A stretch of 36,957 nucleotides of DNA from Candidatus Zixiibacteriota bacterium (lineage in GTDB: Bacteria > Zixibacteria > MSB-5A5 > JAABVY01 > JAHJOQ01). The translations under genes and the position numbers were made by a program. The notes under the pieces are model-generated. The model did not search any database. It was not told the DNA's origin and was given only the letters and a program-made list of their open reading frames with translations. The stretch is taken from the NCBI GenBank assembly GCA_020053015.1, contig JAGVNY010000157.1, forward strand, positions 1-36,957. The letters run 5' to 3'. This document shows, one piece after another, positions 1 through 7,530 of the stretch. The first letter of the stretch is position 1. Every line of letters starts with the position of its first letter.

Positions 1-159
1 GAAGAATTCGACGTTTTCAATCCTCGGCTTGCGAGCAGGGCAAGTCGGTCGACAGAAGATACCGGTCGTTCTTACTCCAACCCAGAAGATTCCTTCAAAT
101 GCGCTGTCTCGGTTGAGCAGCGCTTCGTACATCACACGCGGCGAAGGGAGTTGTGGCAT
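1..159 (-). CDS. ada: Ada-type methylphosphotriester-DNA repair/regulator, N-terminal fragment (runs off left edge)
   Basis: Reverse-strand translation of the left edge gives about 53 residues that match the start of Ada N-terminal domains: a YEALLNRDSAFEG helix, then FWVGVRTTGIFCRPTCPAR. In the Ada family this domain binds Zn through four cysteines and repairs methylphosphotriesters by self-methylation, switching on alkylation-damage genes. The first two Zn ligands are visible here as C36 and C40; the other two and any AraC or methyltransferase domains lie outside the window. I chose the ATG at 159 because an AGGAG lies about 10 bases upstream; an in-frame ATG at 180 is the alternative and would add seven residues. 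It is transcribed divergently from the oxidoreductase gene at 385. The family assignment is strong from the motif; the domain composition downstream cannot be known. Confidence 0.85.
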   Translation of the reverse strand, partial: MPQLPSPRVMYEALLNRDSAFEGIFWVGVRTTGIFCRPTCPARKPRIENVEFF

Positions 160-384
160 GGCTTTATCACTCCTATTCATTGTCCGGCTTGATCTCCGGT
201 TGGCCGCTTAGAGCGGTCCAGCTTCGCCGATAACATAAGCCATTCTCCTACATCGTGCATACGCTTTTCAGGCATCGAATTCCGGCGAGTTCTTCTGCGA
301 TGGCAACGACGACCTGTAGCAATCTGGAACACACCAGAGTGTTGTCAGGTTGCGATATTGAAGCTTCCGTTGGAAGGAGAGTAT
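160..384. other. Divergent intergenic spacer
   Basis: This 225-base spacer separates the divergent ada-type gene and the NADP oxidoreductase gene and should carry both promoters. I could not identify convincing -35/-10 pairs or an Ada-box-like operator by eye. Short open frames here lack ribosome sites and coding character. Confidence 0.4.
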
Positions 385-1035
385 ATGAGTCAGAAAATTG
401 GCATAATCGGATCGGGTGTGGTTGGGCAAGCCCTTGCCAATGGATTTGTTAAGCACGGTTACGACGTGCTGATTGGAACGAACCATCCGGCGAAACACGC
501 AGAGCTACGAGAAAAGACTGGCGGGAAAGCGAAGGTCGGTTCATTCGAAGAAGCTGCCAAGTTCGGCGACATCCTGGTGATGGCGGCGAAAGGAGCCGCA
601 GCTGAAAACTCCATCCGACTCGCGGGCATCGCCAATTTCGATGGAAAGACGCTGATTGACGCAACCAATCCGATCTCCGATGCACCCCCCGTCAACGGAG
701 TGCTGCAGTACTTCACGGCGATGAATGAATCGCTGATGGAACGACTGCAGAAACTCGTGCCAAAGGCCAATTTCGTCAAAGCATTCAGCTGTGTCGGCAG
801 TCCCTTCATGGTCAATCCGGACTTCGGAGGCATCAAGCCTACGATGTTCATATGCGGCAATAATGAACAGGCCAAGACAGCTGTAAAGCAGATCCTTACC
901 ACGTTTGGCTGGGAGTTCGAGGACTTGGGGACTGCGGAGGCCGCCCGTGCGATTGAACCGCTCGCCATACTCTGGTGCATCCCCGGTTTTCGCGAGAATC
1001 GGTGGACGCACGCCCTGAAGCTGTTGAAGAAGTGA
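385..1035 (+). CDS. NADPH-dependent F420 reductase-like oxidoreductase (216 aa)
   Basis: The protein starts with a Rossmann fold, KIGIIGSGVVGQALANGFVKHGYDVLIGT, typical of the F420-dependent NADP oxidoreductase family (PF03807), which transfers hydride between NADP(H) and a deazaflavin or other acceptor. Further family features are the DATNP segment near residue 94, the KAF.CVGSPFM stretch and the terminal HALKLLKK. Length fits the bacterial single-domain members, many of which act on unknown substrates; F420 use is not demonstrated. I chose the ATG at 385 because AGGAG sits six bases upstream; an in-frame ATG at 358 has none. The gene is alone on this strand, divergent from ada and convergent with the SnoaL-like gene ending at 1070. 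Cytoplasmic; family certain, substrate unknown. Confidence 0.85.
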   Translation: MSQKIGIIGSGVVGQALANGFVKHGYDVLIGTNHPAKHAELREKTGGKAKVGSFEEAAKFGDILVMAAKGAAAENSIRLAGIANFDGKTLIDATNPISDAPPVNGVLQYFTAMNESLMERLQKLVPKANFVKAFSCVGSPFMVNPDFGGIKPTMFICGNNEQAKTAVKQILTTFGWEFEDLGTAEAARAIEPLAILWCIPGFRENRWTHALKLLKK

Positions 1036-1069
1036 TCTGACTGAAATCCTCGGCGTTGGCAAAGCTCGA

Positions 1070-1444
1070 TTACTTACTGGTCACGGGAGTGCCTTGATGG
1101 AAGATCATCTGCCAGCCGGTGTCGGTCGATCTCCAGATCGAGCTTCGAAGTGACCTCCGCTGCCCACCAATCGAATCGCGAGCGATTGCGATGTATGTGG
1201 CCAGAACCAACCCTGGCGCAAGCTGCGAAGCGCGGAAATCCTCCATCGATATGCTGACTGCCGATTCATGCTCGAGTTCGCGTATGATTGATGCTCTATC
1301 ACATGGCTGCCCGTCGCTTCCGAATTCGACGAACTCGGCAGCAAGGAGCCTCTGAAGCTCTGTCCGGGAACGCCTGATTTCGGGTTGCAGTAGACGTTCC
1401 TCGAGCCTCGCAATCAAGTGAGCGGTCGATTCGTCAGCATTCAT
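1070..1444 (-). CDS. SnoaL/DUF4440-like nuclear transport factor 2 family protein (124 aa)
   Basis: A small cytoplasmic protein with an N-terminal helix containing LIARLEERLLQPEIRRS, the LLAAEFVEFGSDG strand-turn, and the typical C-terminal block RSSIWR..D.GWQMIFHQGTP. These are hallmarks of the DUF4440 branch of the NTF2-like cone fold. Members bind small hydrophobic ligands or act as minor enzymes, and the substrate is usually unknown. The ATG at 1444 is preceded by GGAG about seven bases upstream. It starts 12 bases after the stop of the POT transporter gene and is probably cotranscribed with it. No Cys or signal peptide is seen. Family is clear; role is unknown. Confidence 0.8.
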   Translation of the reverse strand: MNADESTAHLIARLEERLLQPEIRRSRTELQRLLAAEFVEFGSDGQPCDRASIIRELEHESAVSISMEDFRASQLAPGLVLATYIAIARDSIGGQRRSLRSSIWRSTDTGWQMIFHQGTPVTSK

Positions 1445-1456
1445 ATAATCGCTCCG

Positions 1457-2767
1457 CTAAGCCCGCTTCATCCGGTGTTCGAACCGCCTCCCTACGAAGT
1501 AGAAGAGCATCGTGACGATGGCGATCATCAGCGTCATCAAAGCGAAGTAGTTCCCCGGTGACATCTCCGTGTATATCCGCGAGAACCATGCGGCGAGCGT
1601 GTCACCCATGAAGACGGTGAAGAGCCAGATGCCGGTGATCATCGATTTCATACGATCGGGAGCCTCTTCAAATGCGAGTTGTAGTCCTACGACAGATATG
1701 CATAGCTCGGCCATAGTGATCAAAATATAAGCGCCCAGTTCCCATAGGATAGAGACCTTGGCGTTCACGCCGAAATAACCCGCAACGGACATGAGTCCCA
1801 TGCACAGAACAACCAGCACGAACCCGATGAGCATCTTACGCGGTGAGGAGAGCTTCCGGGTTTCGTCTTTGTCGGTCCTCGACCAGAGCCAGGCAAAGAG
1901 AGGGGTCATGACTACGATCAGGACCGGGTTCAGACTCTGGACGGCATCTGGTGGAATTCGCCACGTCCAGTTGAACACCGTAACGTCCAGAATCATGTAG
2001 TCACGTGCGAACAATGTCCATGTCGAGTATGACTGATCGAATATCGACCAGAAGAATACGATCAGAAGGAATAGCCCGGAAAGTCGTATCAGCGTCTTGC
2101 GATCCTGACGTCTCTGTTCCGGGGTCCTGACCTCGCGCTTGGTCTCTCTGACGTTTTCTACAGGATAGTGCTTCTTGCCCAAATAGAAGATCGCCAGTGA
2201 CACAGCCATCAGGATCGTCGGAGCCATGAACGCGGGGCCGTAGCCGTAGTGGTCGCGAATGAACGGCAAGGAGAATGTGGTTATTGCTGCACCGATGTTA
2301 ATCGCCATGTAAAACCAGGAGAAAGCCTGGGTCATCAAGTGTGTCTTGCCTGCTTTCTGGTACATCAGACCCATCAGAGTGCTGATATTCGGTTTGATTG
2401 AACCTGAACCGCCTGCAAGGAGCAGCAGGGCGGTGTACAGCCCGACTTCTGTCGTGAAAGTCCCCAGAATGATGTGCCCCATAATGTAAGGGATCGCGAA
2501 GTAGATAATCGTCTTGAACTTCCCCAGAAAGTGATCGGCGATATATCCACCAGCGATCGGAAGAATGTAGCAGAAGGCAGTAAACAGCGATACTACTGAA
2601 GCGCTGTTGGCGTCGGAATAACCCAACTTCTGGATCATATAGAGAAGCAGAAGCGTCTTCATCCCGTAGAAGCTGGCTCGCTCGGCCAGCTCTCCCCAGA
2701 AGATGAACCAGAATCCACGCGGATGATGATTGTCAAGCGCCGCGGTTACATGTTCGTTTGCTGACAT
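1457..2767 (-). CDS. POT/PTR-family proton-dependent oligopeptide transporter (436 aa)
   Basis: An inner-membrane transporter with about 12 hydrophobic segments. The first contains the POT signature E-x-x-E-R (GELAERASFYGMK), whose acidic and Arg residues couple proton and peptide movement in this family. The next helices carry IAGGYIADHFLGKFKTI, the POT version of the MFS cytoplasmic loop motif. Length is slightly shorter than DtpT-type proteins but spans the fold. I chose the ATG at 2767 (GGAG about five bases upstream) over a GTG at 2773. It lies 108 bases downstream of livF on the same strand, so it may be read with the amino-acid importer operon, which would fit uptake of peptides and amino acids. 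Substrate specificity (di/tripeptide or other) cannot be read from the sequence. Confidence 0.9.
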   Translation of the reverse strand: MSANEHVTAALDNHHPRGFWFIFWGELAERASFYGMKTLLLLYMIQKLGYSDANSASVVSLFTAFCYILPIAGGYIADHFLGKFKTIIYFAIPYIMGHIILGTFTTEVGLYTALLLLAGGSGSIKPNISTLMGLMYQKAGKTHLMTQAFSWFYMAINIGAAITTFSLPFIRDHYGYGPAFMAPTILMAVSLAIFYLGKKHYPVENVRETKREVRTPEQRRQDRKTLIRLSGLFLLIVFFWSIFDQSYSTWTLFARDYMILDVTVFNWTWRIPPDAVQSLNPVLIVVMTPLFAWLWSRTDKDETRKLSSPRKMLIGFVLVVLCMGLMSVAGYFGVNAKVSILWELGAYILITMAELCISVVGLQLAFEEAPDRMKSMITGIWLFTVFMGDTLAAWFSRIYTEMSPGNYFALMTLMIAIVTMLFYFVGRRFEHRMKRA

Positions 2768-2875
2768 ATACACTCCGTCTCACTCAATCTGCGCCTGAAA
2801 CACATCACAGGCAGCGCGTCGAACTCGCTACATCTACCATGTGTCGCGCAGTGTCCGTTATTTCTCCCGTGCTAT

Positions 2876-3604
2876 TCACTCGCTAAGATATGCTTTCCTG
2901 ACCAATTCGTTGCATGCTATCTCCGAACTCGGACCTTCGAGGATGATATTGCCTGTCTCAAGAACATATCCATAGTGCGCTATCTTCAACGCCAAATGGG
3001 CGTTCTGCTCAACAAGCAGAATGGTCATTCCGAGCTCTCTGTTGATTTCCACTATTGTCTGGAAAATCGCCTTTACCAGAATCGGGCCGATGCCGAGCGA
3101 TGGTTCGTCCAACAATAGCAGCTTTGGTCGCGCCATCATCGCTCTTCCGACAGCGAGCATCTGCTGTTCGCCTCCGGAGAGCGTGCCGCCCTGCTGGTTG
3201 ATGCGCTCCTTAAGACGTGGGAAGAGAAGGAAGACTCGATCAAGGTCACCGGCAACGGCATCTGAGTCTCTTCTGAGGTATGCGCCCATCTCGAGGTTTT
3301 CTCTTACCGTGAGATTAGCGAAGATCATTCTCCCCTCGGGAGCATGCGAGACTCCAAAACCCACAATCCGATGGGGGGGCAGATTCGTTATGTCTGCATC
3401 GCCCAAGCTGATGTTTCCGGAACAAACCCTGATCAGCCCGGAAATCGCCCGCAACAACGTGCTCTTGCCAGCGCCGTTGGCTCCGATCATCGTGACTATC
3501 TGCCCCGTCTTTACCGACAGAGAGATTCCTCTCAGGGCAGCGATCGCGCCGTATTTGACTTCGAGTGACGTTACTTCCAGCATACTCTCACTCAGTTGGC
3601 TCAC
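2876..3604 (-). CDS. livF: LivF: branched-chain amino-acid ABC importer ATP-binding protein
   Basis: One of two ATPases of a HAAT-type amino-acid importer. Visible motifs are Walker A GANGAGKST, signature LSGGEQQ, Walker B LLLLDEPSLG followed by GIGPILVKAIF, and the switch His region LLVEQNA, all typical of LivF rather than LivG. The longest frame begins at a GTG at 3604, overlapping livG by 17 bases. An ATG at 3583 (MLEVTSLEVKYG) would begin where most LivF proteins do, leaving a four-base gap. Neither has a strong ribosome site, so the start is uncertain. It is the last liv gene and works on the cytoplasmic face with LivG, LivH and LivM. Confidence 0.93.
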   Translation of the reverse strand: MSQLSESMLEVTSLEVKYGAIAALRGISLSVKTGQIVTMIGANGAGKSTLLRAISGLIRVCSGNISLGDADITNLPPHRIVGFGVSHAPEGRMIFANLTVRENLEMGAYLRRDSDAVAGDLDRVFLLFPRLKERINQQGGTLSGGEQQMLAVGRAMMARPKLLLLDEPSLGIGPILVKAIFQTIVEINRELGMTILLVEQNAHLALKIAHYGYVLETGNIILEGPSSEIACNELVRKAYLSE

Positions 3605-4355
3605 CCAGATAGGCCTCGATTACTTTCGAGTCGCATTGAATCTCCCTCGGTGAGCCTTCAGCGATCTTAACGCCGTAATCAAGCACAACAAGGCGTTTGC
3701 AGATGCCCATAACAACCCTCATATCGTGGTCGATCAGGAGGATACTGACTCTGAAATCACTCCGGACTCTCTCGATTAAGCCCATGAGTGCAACTTTCTC
3801 CGATGGATTCATACCTGCGGCAGGCTCATCAAGAAGCAGGAGTTTCGGTTTTGTGGCAAGAGCGCGCAGCAGCTCGACCTTTCGTTGCTGTCCGTACGGA
3901 AGAGAAATCGCAATCTCGTTTCTGACCGTTTCGAGTTCGAAGTACTCCAACAATTCCGCTATCGCGCGATCTGTTTCCTCCTCAGATGTGTGGAACGGCC
4001 CGCATCTGCTGACCGCATGGATGAGACCGTACTTCACACCCTTGCTATAGGCTGCCTGAACAGTCTCGTACACGGTCATGGATGGAAAAAGCCGGATGTT
4101 CTGGAATGTTCGTGCGATGCCTCTGTCAGCAATCTGGTTTGGTTTCAGTCCTACGATGCTGTGACCATCGAAGAGTACTTGCCCGCTCGAAGGCCGGTAT
4201 ATGCCAGTTATCATGTTGAAGATAGTGGTTTTTCCCGCACCATTGGGCCCGATGAGCCCTAACAGGTCACCTGCCGCCAATCCGATGCTCAGGTCGGCAA
4301 TTGCAGTCAAACCACCGAAGCGCATTGTGCATGATCTGAGCGTTAGCAGGTCCAT
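3588..4355 (-). CDS. livG: LivG: branched-chain amino-acid ABC importer ATP-binding protein (255 aa)
   Basis: The second ATPase of the importer. It has Walker A GPNGAGKTT, the LivG-typical IARTFQNIRLF and TVYETVQAA stretch, a variant signature LPYGQQRKVELLRAL, Walker B LLLLDEPAAGMNPSE, and the C-terminal VVLDYGVKIAEG.P.EI segment. The LivG family uses LPYG instead of LSGG, which separates it from LivF. Its ATG follows the livM stop by only three bases and its end overlaps livF, so translation is probably coupled. ATP hydrolysis by LivG/LivF at the membrane powers uptake through LivH/LivM. Confidence 0.94.
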   Translation of the reverse strand: MDLLTLRSCTMRFGGLTAIADLSIGLAAGDLLGLIGPNGAGKTTIFNMITGIYRPSSGQVLFDGHSIVGLKPNQIADRGIARTFQNIRLFPSMTVYETVQAAYSKGVKYGLIHAVSRCGPFHTSEEETDRAIAELLEYFELETVRNEIAISLPYGQQRKVELLRALATKPKLLLLDEPAAGMNPSEKVALMGLIERVRSDFRVSILLIDHDMRVVMGICKRLVVLDYGVKIAEGSPREIQCDSKVIEAYLGEPTE

Positions 4356-4358
4356 GGG

Positions 4359-5309
4359 TCACCGTAGAGTCTTTAGCGCCACACTCTGTTTCGCAGTTCG
4401 GGTACGCACGAAAAGGCCTCGGGGTCGAGTGATCATGATCACGATTAAGAGAAGGGAGTACACGACCATTCGATACTGGGCTACAGACCTTAGCATCTCC
4501 GGCAAGATCGTCAGGAGGATAGCGGAGAGTATGACGCCGAATATGCTTCCCATACCACCGATTATGACCATTACCACAATTTCAAACGATTTCAGAAAGC
4601 TGAACTGCGCCGGGTTTATGTATGTCACGAAGTGGGCATAGAGCGCTCCCGCTACTCCCGCAAAGAAAGCGCCTGTGACGAATGCAATGACTTTCACTCG
4701 CGTTGAACTGATGCCGATCGTTTCTGCAGCAAGTTCGTCGTCGCGTACCGCCAGAAAAGATTTGCCATAGGTTGAGTTGATGAGATTGCTGACAAGCAAG
4801 ATGACAATAGCTACTGTCGAAAAAACCCACACGAAATTCGTCAGTTTAGGGATGCCGGTAAAGCCTCTTGCCCCCCCAAGAAAATCGAGGTTCTGCACGA
4901 TCACGCGGATGATCTCGCCGAAACCCAGCGTGGTGATGGCGAGATAGTCTCCCTTGAGTCGAAGGCTCGGAATTCCGACCAGCAGGCCGAAGATCGCAGC
5001 CACTATTCCGCCCAATAACAATGCGAGCGAGAATGCAGCCGTGTTCAGCATCGAACTGCTTGCGAAGTGCAATTGACTTGTGACGACGGCCGACGTGTAT
5101 GCTCCAACGGCCATAAAGCCGGCATGTCCGAGCGAGAACTGACCGGCGAAACCATTGATCAGGTTCAGACTGGACGCCAGAATGATATTGATGCCGATGT
5201 AGATGAGAACTTGATAGTAGTAGGGATTTATCAGGTGCTCAAAACGAGAGATGGCGAAGCCAGTCACAATAGCCGCTATCAGCATCAACCCTGACTTGTG
5301 GAGTCTCAC
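4359..5309 (-). CDS. livM: LivM: branched-chain amino-acid ABC importer permease (316 aa)
   Basis: A very hydrophobic permease with about eight to ten membrane segments. The family core NLINGFAGQFSLGHAGFMAVGAYTSA is at residues about 47-73, and the cytoplasmic coupling region includes LRLKGDYLAITTLGFGEIIRVI and a GGMGSIFG loop. These identify LivM, which pairs with LivH to form the channel. It starts with GTG at 5309, overlapping the livH stop by four bases (GTGA), a standard coupling arrangement, and ends three bases before livG. Length is typical for LivM proteins without the extra N-terminal helices seen in enterobacteria. Confidence 0.94.
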   Translation of the reverse strand: MRLHKSGLMLIAAIVTGFAISRFEHLINPYYYQVLIYIGINIILASSLNLINGFAGQFSLGHAGFMAVGAYTSAVVTSQLHFASSSMLNTAAFSLALLLGGIVAAIFGLLVGIPSLRLKGDYLAITTLGFGEIIRVIVQNLDFLGGARGFTGIPKLTNFVWVFSTVAIVILLVSNLINSTYGKSFLAVRDDELAAETIGISSTRVKVIAFVTGAFFAGVAGALYAHFVTYINPAQFSFLKSFEIVVMVIIGGMGSIFGVILSAILLTILPEMLRSVAQYRMVVYSLLLIVIMITRPRGLFVRTRTAKQSVALKTLR

Positions 5310-6211
5310 ACTTTATCCCGATCGTGACGTCCAAGGATGCCCGACGGCTTGAAGAGCAGGATCAGGATCAGGATAGCGAATGCGATTGCGTCTCTATAAC
5401 TTGAGGAGATGTATCCCGACACGAACGTCTCCGTGATGCCGATAATGAGCCCACCAAGAGCCGCACCCGCGAGGTTTCCGATGCCACCCAGCACGGCGGC
5501 AACGAATGCCTTCAGTCCCGGGAATATGCCCATTAGGGGATTTATACTCGGATACACCGACGCATACAGCAGCGAGGCTGCGGCTGCGAGACCTGATCCC
5601 AGGACAAATGTGAAGCTGATGACGCTGTCAATATTGATGCCCATTAGGCTCGCGACACGATGATCGAATGACACTGCCCTCATGGCTGTTCCCATCTTCG
5701 TGTTGTACACAATGAATCGAAGAAGCAGCATCAACACGATTGCCGTCAGTATCACAACGATCGAATTCGTTCCAATGACTACATGCTGTGTGTTGATCAG
5801 CGAGCTCGACGGTATCAGAGTCGGAAACAGCTTGGGATCCGGTCCGAATACGAGTTGTCCTCCATACTCGAGGAAGAACGAGACTCCGATCGCCGTTATG
5901 AGAACCGTGAGCTTGGGACGTGAGCGCAGCGGCCTGTATGCGAGCTTCTCGATTGTGACGCCAAGCGCAGAGCATCCCACCATAGTCACAATCAAGACGA
6001 TCGGAGCAGCTATCCAGAGGCTGCCGCCCGTCAGAGAAATAACGTGTGGGGCGACAAAGTAGCCGATAAACGCGCCAACCATGAAGACGTCGCCGTGGGC
6101 GAAATTGATGAATCTCAGAATACCGTAAATCATGGTATATCCGAGCGCTATCAGCGCATAAATGCTGCCCAGCGAGATTCCGTTGATGACTTGCTGGAGG
6201 AATTCGCTCAT
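5306..6211 (-). CDS. livH: LivH: branched-chain amino-acid ABC importer permease (301 aa)
   Basis: A membrane permease with the classical LivH start (QQVINGISLGSIYALIALG, then MIYGILRFINFAHGDVFMVGAF) and the conserved C-terminal AAVLGGIGNLAGAALGGLIIG loop that contacts the ATPases. About eight membrane segments are apparent. It follows the binding-protein gene by 20 bases and overlaps livM by four, so it belongs to the same operon. No strong ribosome site is visible before the ATG at 6211; translation may depend on coupling or a weak site. Together with LivM it forms the inner-membrane pore for hydrophobic amino acids delivered by the lipoprotein upstream. Confidence 0.94.
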   Translation of the reverse strand: MSEFLQQVINGISLGSIYALIALGYTMIYGILRFINFAHGDVFMVGAFIGYFVAPHVISLTGGSLWIAAPIVLIVTMVGCSALGVTIEKLAYRPLRSRPKLTVLITAIGVSFFLEYGGQLVFGPDPKLFPTLIPSSSLINTQHVVIGTNSIVVILTAIVLMLLLRFIVYNTKMGTAMRAVSFDHRVASLMGINIDSVISFTFVLGSGLAAAASLLYASVYPSINPLMGIFPGLKAFVAAVLGGIGNLAGAALGGLIIGITETFVSGYISSSYRDAIAFAILILILLFKPSGILGRHDRDKV

Positions 6212-6231
6212 TGATTAGTACTATGGCAAGG

Positions 6232-7365
6232 CTACGGTTGTATCGACTCTTTGTACTTCAGGGATGCGTTCTCAACGGTCAAAATCACGAGCGGCTTGCG
6301 AGCGTTCCGGCGCTCGTCAATGGTAATGCTGCCCGTGACACCCGTGAAGTCACTCGTAGCCGCGAGTGCATCCCGGATTGCAGTGCCGTCGGTATTTCCC
6401 GCTCTGCGGATGGCGTCAAACAGTATCAGCCCAGCGTCATATCCCAATGCTGCCATGGCGTCGGGCCTTTCGTTGAAGCGAGCGCTGTATTTCGTAACGA
6501 AACTCCGCACCGCCGCCGCGGTGTCGTCGGTGGAGTAGTGAGTGCTGAAATAGGTGTTATTCATCGCCTGGCCTCCAACCTCAAGAAGCTTGGATGAATC
6601 CCAGCCGTCACCACCGACTATAGGCATCGTCATATTCAATTCACGCGCTTGTTTGACGATCAGAGCTCCTTCGATATAATATCCCGGAACGAACATGGCT
6701 TCCGGCTCGGCTGCTTTCAGAGCCGTGAGCTGAGCCTTGAAGTCGCTATCCCCTTCGCTGTAGGCTTGCTCTGCAACCACCGTGCCTCCCAGCGATTCAA
6801 ATGTCTGCCTGAAATACTGTGCCAGTCCCACACTGTAGTCGTTCTTCACGTCCTTGAGTATCACGGCTTTCTTGAATCCAAGAGAGTTATACATGAATCT
6901 GGCCAACATCTCGCCCTGAAACGGATCGATGTAGCAGACTCTGAATATGAAATCACCTTTCTTTGTTACTTCGGGATTGGTAGACGCGGGACTCACCATG
7001 GGGATCTTGAATTGCTGACATATCGGAGCTGCTGCAAGGCTGCGCGACGATGCCACCTCGCCGATGATTGCCTTCACATTGTCACGCGTGATGAGCTTCG
7101 TCACCGCCGTTGCGGCTTCCTCAGGCTTGGACTGATCATCTTCGACAAGCAGCCTGATCTTCTTCCCGAGTACGCCGCCTGCATTGTTTGTTTCTTCAAC
7201 AGCGAGCTCAAGTCCGTGATGAGTGGACTGTCCGAAGGTAGCTGTGGTTCCGGTGAGAGAACCGAACTCGCCGATCAATATCTCATCGCCTTTATCGCCT
7301 CCGCCGCAACCCAGAATGACGAGCGTCGTAAATAGAGCAGCCAGAATGCCAGAATATGTCTTCAT
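6232..7365 (-). CDS. livK: LivK-type amino-acid binding lipoprotein of ABC importer (377 aa)
   Basis: The protein starts with a lipoprotein signal peptide (MKTYSGILAALFTTLVILGC; lipid Cys at residue 20). A periplasmic-binding fold of the Leu/Ile/Val family follows: IGEFGSLTGTTATFGQ, ELAVEETNNAGGVLGKKI, DDQSKPEEAATAVTKLI, then VSPASTNPEVT and the second-lobe GGDGWDS. It captures the substrate at the outer face of the inner membrane and hands it to LivHM. I chose the ATG at 7365 because AGGACGG precedes it by six bases; a TTG at 7383 is the longer alternative. It is the first gene of livKHMGF. Whether it prefers Leu/Ile/Val or another amino acid or amide cannot be decided. Confidence 0.92.
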   Translation of the reverse strand: MKTYSGILAALFTTLVILGCGGGDKGDEILIGEFGSLTGTTATFGQSTHHGLELAVEETNNAGGVLGKKIRLLVEDDQSKPEEAATAVTKLITRDNVKAIIGEVASSRSLAAAPICQQFKIPMVSPASTNPEVTKKGDFIFRVCYIDPFQGEMLARFMYNSLGFKKAVILKDVKNDYSVGLAQYFRQTFESLGGTVVAEQAYSEGDSDFKAQLTALKAAEPEAMFVPGYYIEGALIVKQARELNMTMPIVGGDGWDSSKLLEVGGQAMNNTYFSTHYSTDDTAAAVRSFVTKYSARFNERPDAMAALGYDAGLILFDAIRRAGNTDGTAIRDALAATSDFTGVTGSITIDERRNARKPLVILTVENASLKYKESIQP

Positions 7366-7399
7366 GTCGATCCGTCCTGTCAACTAAACCTCATGTGCG

Positions 7400-7429
7400 A
7401 AGATACGCCCGATACCTGCTCAATGTCAA
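7400..7429 (-). promoter_or_regulatory. Sigma-70-type promoter of the liv operon
   Basis: On the minus strand a perfect -35 TTGACA (7424-7429) is followed after 18 bases by TATCTT (7400-7405), a 4/6 match to the -10 consensus. Transcription would start near 7393, giving a leader of roughly 28 bases before the livK ATG at 7365. The position directly in front of the first operon gene supports it. Confidence 0.6.
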
Positions 7430-7530
7430 ACCATAATCGCATGCTGCGTTCTCATCCCGCGGCTCCATTAGCGTCACTGGCGATCAGCTCTTGGAAACAG
7501 GATCGCCACCTTCGCGCTATCCAAGGTGCG

